A stretch of 64,000 nucleotides of DNA from Pectobacterium araliae (lineage in GTDB: Bacteria > Pseudomonadota > Gammaproteobacteria > Enterobacterales > Enterobacteriaceae). The stretch lies in contig NZ_AP028908.1 in assembly GCF_037076465.1 (NCBI RefSeq), forward strand, positions 2,604,001 to 2,668,000, in the 5' to 3' direction. The notes beneath the pieces are model-generated. The model was not told where the DNA came from. It did no database searches and saw only the letters and a program-made list of their open reading frames with translations. Below, piece by piece: positions 8,799 to 16,302 of this stretch (positions are counted from its first letter, which is position 1; every line of letters begins with the position of its first letter). The translations under genes were made by a program, and so were the position numbers.

Positions 8799-9379
8799 TG
8801 AAAAAGAAGACGATTCGCTCAAAAGAAGTAACCCATAATCGCATTGTAGAAGCCGCTTCCCGCGCTATCAGGCGAAGTGGCTATAGTGGCACCGGCGTCG
8901 CTGACATCATGAAAAGTGTCGGCTTGACCCACGGTGGCTTCTATGCGCATTTTGAATCACGCGATGCGATGCTGGCCGAAGCAGCCGATCGCGCAGGCGC
9001 AGAGACGATTGCTTTAGCCACCGATCTGGCCGCTAGCGCACCGCGCGGGCAGGCGCTGGAACGACTGGCACAGGCCTATCTGTCGAAGGCGCACCTTGAA
9101 GATATTGAGAATGGCTGCCCCATCGCGGCTCTCGGTTCGGAAATGCCACGTCAGGCACCTGAAGTACGACATGCCGCTACCTGCCATATCAAGGAGATAC
9201 TCAATATCATCACGCAGCAATTCCCCGACCGGGAAGGGACTGATGCCACTGGAGAGGCGCTACTGACCATGTCAACCATGGTGGGTGCCCTGATACTCGC
9301 ACGTGCTGTCGATGACCCAGCAATATCGGAAACACTACGTCAGGTGGTAATAGAAAAGCTATCAATTCTGACCCCTTGA
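8798..9379 (+). CDS. TetR-family repressor 2
   Basis: A 193-residue TetR/AcrR regulator. The helix-turn-helix contains GYSGTGVADIMKSVGLTHGG and FYAHFESRDAML (about 29-59). The ligand domain has ENGCPIAALGSEMPRQ with Cys107, matching the GC-x-x-AAL motif of TetR 1. Charged N-terminal residues (MKKKTIRSKE) precede the DNA-binding domain. It is followed by a 28-base perfect palindrome and then SDR 2 on the same strand. It probably controls the downstream SDR 2-MDR 2 genes and perhaps, through the shared operator pattern, the whole cluster. Confidence 0.9.
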   Translation: MKKKTIRSKEVTHNRIVEAASRAIRRSGYSGTGVADIMKSVGLTHGGFYAHFESRDAMLAEAADRAGAETIALATDLAASAPRGQALERLAQAYLSKAHLEDIENGCPIAALGSEMPRQAPEVRHAATCHIKEILNIITQQFPDREGTDATGEALLTMSTMVGALILARAVDDPAISETLRQVVIEKLSILTP

Positions 9380-9402
9380 CTCGGTCAGTTTATTTTTTTA
9401 CC

Positions 9403-9430
9403 TGACAATATGATGATCATCATATTGTCA
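9403..9430. promoter_or_regulatory. Perfect 28-base palindromic operator, copy 3
   Basis: The arm TGACAATATGATGA (9403-9416) is followed immediately by its exact reverse complement (9417-9430). The core TATGA-TGATCA-TCATA at 9409-9424 matches the sites at 5148 and 8783. It lies about 107 bases before SDR 2. A perfect uninterrupted palindrome of this length outside a terminator context is a strong sign of a dimeric repressor site. Confidence 0.75.
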
Positions 9431-9536
9431 ATTTACACAATCCCATCGCCGTCGCGCTGAGCGCTTTAAAAAGTGCTCACCCCGACGGCAGTATTGACCA
9501 CTTACTGGGTTATATCGATCTACTGAAGGAGTTTTC

Positions 9537-10364
9537 ATGACAACCAAAAGACTTGTAGCGCTGGTGACTGGCGCATCCTCCGGTATCGGAGAGGCTTCCG
9601 CCCGTAAACTCCTTTCCGCAGGTTACACGGTCTACGGCACCAGCCGACGGGGCGCCCAGGCTGGGCAACAGCCGTTTCCACTGCTGGCACTCGACGTCAC
9701 TGACGAAGCGTCTGTCGACGCTGCCGTCAATGAATTGTTACAGCGGGAAGGACACATCGACCTGTTAGTGAATAATGCGGGCTTCGGCGTTGCGCCAGCC
9801 GCCGCAGAGGAAAGTTCCATCGAACAAGCCAGGGCAATATTCGATACCAATTTCCTGGGAACTGTTCGCATGATCCGTGCCATCGCGCCGCATATGCGCC
9901 GTCAGGGCAGCGGTCGCATCATTAATATCGGCTCAATCCTCGGCATCGTCCCCATGCCTTATGTGGCACTTTATGCAGCCAGCAAACATGCGGTAGAAGG
10001 CTATTCGGAAGCACTGGATCACGAGTTACGCACCTATGGTATCCGGGTTTCAGTCATTGAACCGGCTTACACCAGAACACAGTTCGAAGCTAACAACCTC
10101 CAGCCAGATGCCAAGCTAGAGGAATACGAACAGATCCGTGCAGATCTGGCTAACGTCGTCGCTCAGGCAATGACGACCGCAGATGAACCCACCGTCGTGG
10201 CAGACGTCGTGCTGCACGCCGCTCAGGACAAACGCCCTAAACTGCGCTATACCGCAGGTAAAGCAGCAAAACAATTGCAATTTCTTCGCCGATTCGCCCC
10301 AGCCAGTGTGCTCGATTCAGGGATCCGCAAGAACCTGCAACTTGATGTGAAGAAGTCTTCGTAA
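9537..10364 (+). CDS. Short-chain dehydrogenase/reductase 2
   Basis: A 275-residue classical SDR. The cofactor motif GASSGIG is at 12-18, NNAG at 79-82, and the active site is Ser133, Tyr146, Lys150 (YAASK). The residues TSRRG after the second strand suggest NADPH. The longer C-terminus after PAYTRT resembles SDRs acting on larger or lipophilic substrates. A GGAG ribosome site precedes ATG 9537. It starts the second half of the cluster, downstream of the palindromic operator, and is only moderately similar to SDR 1. Confidence 0.9.
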   Translation: MTTKRLVALVTGASSGIGEASARKLLSAGYTVYGTSRRGAQAGQQPFPLLALDVTDEASVDAAVNELLQREGHIDLLVNNAGFGVAPAAAEESSIEQARAIFDTNFLGTVRMIRAIAPHMRRQGSGRIINIGSILGIVPMPYVALYAASKHAVEGYSEALDHELRTYGIRVSVIEPAYTRTQFEANNLQPDAKLEEYEQIRADLANVVAQAMTTADEPTVVADVVLHAAQDKRPKLRYTAGKAAKQLQFLRRFAPASVLDSGIRKNLQLDVKKSS

Positions 10365-10470
10365 GCCAATGCGTACGCCAGTCATATTGGCTGACCTAGG
10401 CTCAGACAGGCGATATTTCCCTTGCTGGCAAATACACGGAATACTCCAACGAATGTGACAGGAGAAAAAA

Positions 10471-11457
10471 ATGACATTTAAAGCACTGCTCGCGACTAAA
10501 ACTGGCGATGTGGCTTCAACCCACCTTGTCGACTTTAAAGATGAAGACCTCATGCCGGGCGATGTTACCGTCGCCGTTGAGTATTCTACCGTAAACTACA
10601 AGGATGCCGTTGCCGTCACAGGCCGTAGCCCCATCATCCGTCACTATCCGCTCATCCCCGGTATCGATTTCGCCGGTATTGTCGAGCGTTCCAGCTATCC
10701 TGGCATCGCCGTTGGCGACCGTGTACTGGTCAACGGTTGGGGGCTGAGCCAAACCCACCACGGCGGCTTTGCGCAAAAAGCACAAGTGCCTGGTGACTGG
10801 TTGATCAAAATTCCTGACGTATTTTCGACCAAAGATGCGATGGCCATCGGCACTGCGGGCTACACCGCTGCACTGTCTGTACTGGCGCTGGAACATGGCG
10901 GCCTGACGCCCGATCGCGGTGACATTCTGGTAACAGGTGCCAACGGCGGCGCAGGCTCGATAGCCATCGCATTGCTTTCAGAGCTGGGTTATCGTGTAGT
11001 TGCCTCCACCGGGCGTCCAGAAGAAGCGGATTACCTGCACAGTCTGGGAGCTAGCGAGATCATCGATCGCCGTACGTTATCTGAACCGGGTGCGCCAATC
11101 GGTAAAGTACGCTGGGCTGGCGTCATCGATTCAGTCGGCAGCCATACTCTGGCCAACGCGTTGGCACAAACCCAGTATCGCGGGGTAGTCACGGCTTTCG
11201 GTTTGGCTCAGGGTACGGATTTGCCCGCGTCCGTCTTTCCCTTCATTTTGCGTAACGTCACCCTTGCCGGTATTGATTCGGTCAATGCGCCACAGTCCGT
11301 GCGTTTACAGGCTTGGGCGCGCCTTGCCCGCGATCTGAATCTGGACAAACTCGCGCATACCACGCAGGTAATCGGTTTGGCCGATGTCCCCACCATCTCT
11401 GAATTCGTACTGGAAGGCAAAGTGCGTGGGCGTACCGTCGTGGATGTGAATGCATGA
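10471..11457 (+). CDS. MDR oxidoreductase, YhdH/AcuI-like, copy 2
   Basis: A 328-residue paralogue of the 7323-8309 product, sharing YSTVNYKD, GLSQTHHGGFAQKA, FSTKDAMAIGTAGYTA, VTGANGGAGSIAIALL and the C-terminus EGKVRGRTVVDVNA. It belongs to the zinc-free YhdH/AcuI group that reduces unsaturated carbonyl or acyl substrates with NADPH. The differences concentrate in the first 90 residues, next to the substrate cleft, which suggests different substrate preference. ATG 10471 follows GGAG. Its stop overlaps the next start as ATGA. Confidence 0.9.
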   Translation: MTFKALLATKTGDVASTHLVDFKDEDLMPGDVTVAVEYSTVNYKDAVAVTGRSPIIRHYPLIPGIDFAGIVERSSYPGIAVGDRVLVNGWGLSQTHHGGFAQKAQVPGDWLIKIPDVFSTKDAMAIGTAGYTAALSVLALEHGGLTPDRGDILVTGANGGAGSIAIALLSELGYRVVASTGRPEEADYLHSLGASEIIDRRTLSEPGAPIGKVRWAGVIDSVGSHTLANALAQTQYRGVVTAFGLAQGTDLPASVFPFILRNVTLAGIDSVNAPQSVRLQAWARLARDLNLDKLAHTTQVIGLADVPTISEFVLEGKVRGRTVVDVNA

Positions 11458-11867
11458 GTATTCACACCGCGTCTCGCAGCTTCCGCTATCTGTCCACCCT
11501 GTCGGCGCTGCTGTTCTTTGTACTGGCGGCGATCTGGTTATTCGCTCCTGCAACGCTGCTGGCCAACTGGGGCGTCGCCTTCGATGGCGGTGTCGAAGGT
11601 CTGATCGGCCGCCGTGCCGCGCCGCTGTATGCCGGTATCGGGGTGATGCTTTTCGCTCTGAGAAATGCGCCGCCTTCAGCCGGACGTACAGCAGCCGTAG
11701 CGGGATTCATCACAGCCTGTCTGCTACTTGCGCTGCTAGGCGGTGTGGAGTGGGCAGCAGGACGGGTTAATGCTGGCATCCTGTCGGCGATAGTAGTCGA
11801 AATCGTTCTGCCGCTGGCCTTTATACTTGCCATTCGTGCTGAACGGAAAGGCGTGCTGCGCCGCTAG
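11454..11867 (+). CDS. Small four-helix membrane protein (DUF4345-like)
   Basis: A 137-residue protein with four hydrophobic segments at about 13-30, 51-67, 73-95 and 102-125, and a positively charged C-terminus (RAERKGVLRR) predicted inside. The general look matches the DUF4345 or DoxX-like small membrane proteins; that assignment is tentative. It is translationally coupled to the MDR copy 2 gene, so it may handle the same lipophilic substrate or an associated quinone pool (inference). A strong terminator follows. Confidence 0.75.
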   Translation: MSIHTASRSFRYLSTLSALLFFVLAAIWLFAPATLLANWGVAFDGGVEGLIGRRAAPLYAGIGVMLFALRNAPPSAGRTAAVAGFITACLLLALLGGVEWAAGRVNAGILSAIVVEIVLPLAFILAIRAERKGVLRR

Positions 11868-11880
11868 GCGCGGCTGCAAC

Positions 11881-11918
11881 ATAGGGATAACGCCACCAGC
11901 GGCGTTATCCCTATTTTA
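11881..11918 (+). terminator. Rho-independent terminator after reductase operon
   Basis: A 14-base stem, ATAGGGATAACGCC (11881-11894) and its complement at 11901-11914, with loop ACCAGC, followed by TTTT. It ends the SDR 2-MDR 2-membrane protein transcript. Confidence 0.85.
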
Positions 11919-11957
11919 ACCGTATTCCTCTCTCAACAGGCAAAAGGCGACATCACC

Positions 11958-12953
11958 ATGAAGGCATTTTTCATCAATCGCTACAAGGACACGGGCCAGA
12001 TTGGTCAACTCCCTGATCCCGAGGTCGGACACAATGACGTATTGGTACAGGTGCATGCCGCCAGTATCAACCTGCTGGACGCTAAGATCCGCAAAGGCGA
12101 ATTCAAACTTATTCTGCCGTATCGCCTCCCACTGGTGCTGGGTAACGATCTGGCTGGCGTGGTCGTGCGCGTCGGACGTAATGTTCGTCAGTTCAAGGTG
12201 GGCGACGACGTTTATGCCAGACCCCCGGCGGATCGTATCGGTAGCTTTGCCGAATTGATTGCCGTGAAAGAAGAGGCGCTGGCGCGTAAACCCACCAATC
12301 TCGATATGGAACAGGCCGCCTCCATCCCACTGGTTGCCCTGACAGCCTGGCAGGTGCTGGTCGAAACCGCACAGTTGAAAAAAGGTCAAAAGGTACTGAT
12401 TCACGCAGGTTCAGGCGGCGTAGGCACGATCGCCATCCAACTTGCTAAGCATCTCGGCGCGTTTGTCGCCACCACCACCAGCACCAGCAATGTCGAATGG
12501 GTGAAAAATCTGGGTGCCGATGTGGTGATCGACTACAAAACACAGGCGTTTGAAAACGTGCTGAAAGATTACGATGTCGTCCTCAACAGTCTGGGCAATG
12601 ATGTGCTCGAAAAATCACTTCTGGTGCTCAAGCCCGGTGGCCGACTTATTTCTATCTCTGGGCCTCCGACCCCCGCCTTCGCCGAACAGCAAGGGCTATC
12701 CTGGTTCTTGAAGCAGGTGCTACGTCTGCTGAGCCGAAGCATCCGCAAGAAAGCCGACAAACACGGCGTACGCTATGACTTCGTTTTCATGCGCGCAGAC
12801 GGTGACCAGTTGCGAGAAATCACTGCATTAATCGAATCCGGTATCATCAAACCCGTCATCGATCGTACTTTCCCACTGGCATCTACCGCAGAAGCACTGG
12901 CTTATGCCGAGCAGGGAAGATCGAAAGGCAAAGTCACCATCAGTGTTAGATAA
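11958..12953 (+). CDS. MDR quinone oxidoreductase-like protein 3
   Basis: A 331-residue medium-chain dehydrogenase/reductase without the structural zinc cysteines. The N-terminal domain has VQVHAASINLLDAKIRKGE and LPLVLGNDLAGVVV; the Rossmann motif is IHAGSGGVGTIAIQLAKHLG; TTTSTSNVEWVKNLGADVVI follows. An insertion around 240-265 rich in leucine and arginine (LKQVLRLLSRSIRKK) could touch a membrane or partner. It is a separate transcription unit, being after a terminator, and is not closely related to the two YhdH-like copies. It would reduce a quinone or enone with NADPH. Confidence 0.88.
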   Translation: MKAFFINRYKDTGQIGQLPDPEVGHNDVLVQVHAASINLLDAKIRKGEFKLILPYRLPLVLGNDLAGVVVRVGRNVRQFKVGDDVYARPPADRIGSFAELIAVKEEALARKPTNLDMEQAASIPLVALTAWQVLVETAQLKKGQKVLIHAGSGGVGTIAIQLAKHLGAFVATTTSTSNVEWVKNLGADVVIDYKTQAFENVLKDYDVVLNSLGNDVLEKSLLVLKPGGRLISISGPPTPAFAEQQGLSWFLKQVLRLLSRSIRKKADKHGVRYDFVFMRADGDQLREITALIESGIIKPVIDRTFPLASTAEALAYAEQGRSKGKVTISVR

Positions 12954-13007
12954 TCCCCGTATTAGAGAGTTCGCGGGTGCTGAATAGCGGGAATAGGCAT
13001 CATTCAT

Positions 13008-13059
13008 GGGGAACACGACAATAAGGCCAATGCTAACAATGCCTCATACCGTGTTCCCC
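13008..13059. terminator. Terminator-like inverted repeat between convergent genes
   Basis: GGGGAACACG (13008-13017) pairs exactly with CGTGTTCCCC (13050-13059). The 32-base loop holds a nested AGGC/GCCT pair. There is no clear T run, so termination efficiency is uncertain. Confidence 0.5.
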
Positions 13060-13109
13060 TCGCGCTTTACTCGATTCTCCCCCGTTTAATGCTTGAGGAC
13101 TCGGGGTAT

Positions 13110-14477
13110 TTAGTCGCGCAGGAGCAACGCTGAAATTGACACGGTTGCGCCGAATCCAGCCATCAGCAGCCACGCCAGACTATATTGATCGGCATAAAAC
13201 GCCGTTCCCGCTACCGCAACAAAGACAGAAACACCAACCGCGGCACCGATTTGGCGAGCCGTATTAATAATACCAGTGCCGGTAGCATACTGTTGCTCGG
13301 GCAGCGCAGCCGTGCCACCGGCCAGAAACCCCGTTTGCCCAATGCCCGCCCCCGCGCCAGTCAGCAGCAATCCCGGCAGATAGGCCACCAAATAGTCAGG
13401 TTCGGAGCCTAACATGGCATACCACCAGATTCCGGCAATCAGGAAAAGGAGACCGGCCAGCACGGTCAGCCGCTTGGGTGAAATATTTGTTTTTCCCGCC
13501 AACAGCGATGCCAGCACGGCAGTACCAGGACTAATACCAATGCCCGCACCAGCCACCATCGGTTCCCATTGCCACACTTGCGTGAGGTAAAGCGTGCCTC
13601 CCAGCAGCATGATCGCAAACCCCATATAAAAGCAGGCCATTCCAAACGTCGCGAACGTGAAGGCGGAAACCTGAAAAACGCGCAGATCCAACGCAGGTGA
13701 CAGCACCGTTAAGCAGCGCCACACAAACAGCGTCAAAAACACTGTCGCCGCCCCAAATGCCAGCCAGAGGTTGATATGCTTAACACCCCACTCCGGCGCG
13801 TACGAAATGCCCGTGACAAGGCAACCAATCCCAGCGATCAACAGCCCAGAACCCAAAATATCAGGAAATATCCCGCCCGTGGTCGGGCTTTCAATCAGGT
13901 GCTTACTCAGCCACAGCGCCATCATGACAATAGGCAAGTTAACCAGAAAAATCAGACGCCAGTCGATCTCAACAAGCACCCCACCCAACGTCGGGCCCAG
14001 CGCGGCAGCAACCGATCCGGTTGCTGCCCAAATGCCAACCATCTGCTTGTGTCGCGCTTTAGGGTAGGCTGCAAGAAGCAAACCTAAACTGGTCGGGATC
14101 ATCAAGGCCGCGCCCACCCCTTTTAACCCCCGAGCGACAATCAAAGAGACCGCATTGGGTGCAAAGGCACAGGCTACGCTGGCTACGGCGAAAATCAGCA
14201 GCCCTGCGATAAATACCCGCTTGCGCCCGTAGAGATCGGCTAACCGACCACTGGGGACGAGAAAAGCCGCAAACGCGATGGAATAAGCGGTTAGCACCCA
14301 CGACATAACCTGATTTGTCGCACCGGGAAAGCTATCCCGTATTGCCGGAAAAGCCAGATTAACAACAAACAGGTCGAGCGATGACAGCACACTGCCCGCC
14401 CCGACGGCGACCATGATCCAGGGTGAAACACGGCTGGGAGTTTCTTCGGTCATTAATGTATTGCGTGGCTGGGACAT
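13110..14477 (-). CDS. MFS exporter, DHA2 (EmrB/QacA) type
   Basis: A transporter of about 455 residues. The first helices are followed by the MFS motif A loop GRLADLYGRKRVFIAGL; GARGLKGVGAALMIPTSLGL-type helix 4 and the drug/proton antiporter helix 5 sequence (TGSVAAALGPTLGGVL) point to the 14-helix DHA2 group, which exports drugs or other small molecules by proton antiport in the inner membrane. I chose ATG 14477, preceded by GGAGAGG; ATG 14492 and 14453 are alternatives. An AraC-type gene lies upstream on the same strand, 48 bases away, and may control it. The substrate is unknown. Confidence 0.9.
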   Translation of the reverse strand: MSQPRNTLMTEETPSRVSPWIMVAVGAGSVLSSLDLFVVNLAFPAIRDSFPGATNQVMSWVLTAYSIAFAAFLVPSGRLADLYGRKRVFIAGLLIFAVASVACAFAPNAVSLIVARGLKGVGAALMIPTSLGLLLAAYPKARHKQMVGIWAATGSVAAALGPTLGGVLVEIDWRLIFLVNLPIVMMALWLSKHLIESPTTGGIFPDILGSGLLIAGIGCLVTGISYAPEWGVKHINLWLAFGAATVFLTLFVWRCLTVLSPALDLRVFQVSAFTFATFGMACFYMGFAIMLLGGTLYLTQVWQWEPMVAGAGIGISPGTAVLASLLAGKTNISPKRLTVLAGLLFLIAGIWWYAMLGSEPDYLVAYLPGLLLTGAGAGIGQTGFLAGGTAALPEQQYATGTGIINTARQIGAAVGVSVFVAVAGTAFYADQYSLAWLLMAGFGATVSISALLLRD

Positions 14478-14525
14478 ATCCTCTCCAGGCATTGGTATTT
14501 CTGGAGGAAGAGTGTGATAAAGGTG

Positions 14526-15371
14526 TCAGGACATGTATTGGACATCTGATAAATACGCCGCACTGTACTGTGCTGGCGTAATACCAAATGTGCCTTTAAA
14601 GCGCCGAATGAGATGGCTCTGATCGGTCAGGCCGACGGATGCCGCAACATCGGCAGCACAATGGCCGGAGCGCAGAAGCTGTTTCGCGGCCTCTAATCGC
14701 ACACGAGTGAGATAGGCGTGAAGAGGAAGGCCATAAGCCGCACTAAACAATTGATTCAGTCGAACCCGACTCAGCGCCGCAGCTTCGGCCAACACGGACG
14801 TCGTCAACGGCTCAGAAAAGCAGGCGTGGATAAGTTCGCGTACACGCTCAATGCGGGGTTCATTGCACACCGATTGAGGTTTTGCGGGGGTCGTTGAGTA
14901 ACGCTGAAATAACGGATTTAGCGCATCAATCATGCTGACCTCACGCGCCAGCGGATCCTGCTCACTAAAAAGCACGCGATGGAGTTTTTTCAATAAAAAG
15001 ACAATATCTGCATCCATGATTAACGCGCGTGTAAAACGTGTGGAGGAAGAGACGGAAACGTCATGCGCCTGAGCAAGATCGTTAATCATCCAGGGATCGA
15101 TATACACCATACTATAGACGTAACCCCGTTCATCACAGGGCTTCCCGTCATGCATCTCCCCCGGATTGATGATCATCGCGCTGCCCGGAGGAGCAATGAA
15201 TCCGCCCTTTTCCAACGCTACTTTTGGCGCTCCGGCATCAATCGTCCCCAAGACAAAATAGTCGTGGGAATGGCGTTCATACTGATGCTTGTTGAAGTAG
15301 GCATGCAACCCCTGCACGCCAAGTGCAGGAGCGGCAACATATTTCATCCATTCGCGCTGTTGGGATTGCAT
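14526..15371 (-). CDS. AraC-family transcriptional regulator
   Basis: About 281 residues. The N-terminal cupin-like domain has HSHDYFVLGTIDAG and PPGSAMIINPGEMHDG; the C-terminal double helix-turn-helix includes SVLAEAAALSRVRLNQLF and DVAASVGLTDQSHLIRRFKG, ending GITPAQYSAAYLS. ATG 15371 is chosen because family proteins begin shortly before the cupin; frames extend up to 15476 without a good site. It likely responds to a small molecule and activates the MFS exporter gene just downstream (inference from order). Confidence 0.88.
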   Translation of the reverse strand: MQSQQREWMKYVAAPALGVQGLHAYFNKHQYERHSHDYFVLGTIDAGAPKVALEKGGFIAPPGSAMIINPGEMHDGKPCDERGYVYSMVYIDPWMINDLAQAHDVSVSSSTRFTRALIMDADIVFLLKKLHRVLFSEQDPLAREVSMIDALNPLFQRYSTTPAKPQSVCNEPRIERVRELIHACFSEPLTTSVLAEAAALSRVRLNQLFSAAYGLPLHAYLTRVRLEAAKQLLRSGHCAADVAASVGLTDQSHLIRRFKGTFGITPAQYSAAYLSDVQYMS

Positions 15372-15593
15372 ACACACCGCCCTGTCTGATCTGAAAAGCA
15401 ATCTCTCCAGGCACCAGATAGGTGCCTGTGTATCATGATTATGGCGAGTTCGCTGTCTTAAAACCAGACTTCCCACATCGCCCTGACGTTGAAAGCGTCA
15501 AGACGCGTGTCATCTTTTGACTATGAGGCGATGATATCACCTCTATTCAGGTGCCCAAATATACTATGCCACCACATAACAACACGGGCGACC

Positions 15594-16226
15594 CTACTGG
15601 CCGCGCGTTTCCAGATAAAGCACGGTGGCAGCGACGCGAGAGCGCACGTTGAGTTTGCGCAGCATGTTGCGGATATGCACTTTTACCGTCTCTTCTGAGA
15701 TATACAACACACTCGCGATTTGTTTGTTGGACAACCCTGAAGCCACTTCCTGAAGTACATCCAGCTCACGTTCCGTCAATACGCTAAAAGGCGACGGCGT
15801 TTCTTTTATGGCGATACGGTGGCGCAACACATCGCGTACTTGTTCGCTAAATGCATCACTGCTACGAATAGAATCCAATAAATGTTCCGGGGCGCTGTCT
15901 TTAAGCAGGTAGCCATCGGCGCCCGCATCCATCAGCGCATAAATATCGCTCGGCGCATCCGAAACCGTCAGTACAATCACACGAGCGCAGATCCCATCAC
16001 GTCGCAGCGCGTGCAGCGTATCCAACCCACTTAACCCTTTCATGTTGAGATCGAGCAAAATGATATCGGGAGAATCTCGATTCGCGAGACTCAGCGCCTC
16101 CATACCATTGCTGGCTTCCCCAATCACGTTAAAGATGGGATCAGTTGCCAGTAACTGACGAATTCCCCGACGCATAAGCGGATGATCGTCGACGATCAAC
16201 ACGCGATAAGATGGTTTTTCTGACAT
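15594..16226 (-). CDS. narP: Nitrate/nitrite response regulator NarP
   Basis: A 210-residue LuxR/FixJ-type response regulator. The receiver domain has IVDDHPLMRRGIRQLL and ILLDLNMKGLSGLDTL with the phosphoryl-accepting Asp, then LTVSDA and the conserved lysine in YLLKDSAPE. The C-terminal helix-turn-helix is FSVLTERELDVLQEVASGLS, with NKQIASVLYISEETVKVHIR. DLNMKG, LTVSDA and ending VAATVLYLETRGQ fit NarP rather than NarL. ATG 16226 is chosen. It lies 76 bases after narQ. NarP activates nap and nrf-type promoters when nitrate or nitrite is present. Confidence 0.93.
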   Translation of the reverse strand: MSEKPSYRVLIVDDHPLMRRGIRQLLATDPIFNVIGEASNGMEALSLANRDSPDIILLDLNMKGLSGLDTLHALRRDGICARVIVLTVSDAPSDIYALMDAGADGYLLKDSAPEHLLDSIRSSDAFSEQVRDVLRHRIAIKETPSPFSVLTERELDVLQEVASGLSNKQIASVLYISEETVKVHIRNMLRKLNVRSRVAATVLYLETRGQ

Positions 16227-16302
16227 GCCCAGCCCCAATGTAATATGGATCTATTATTTTTTATGTATAACTTTCTCTCAAGCGGCCTGTACGCCGTTCG
16301 AA

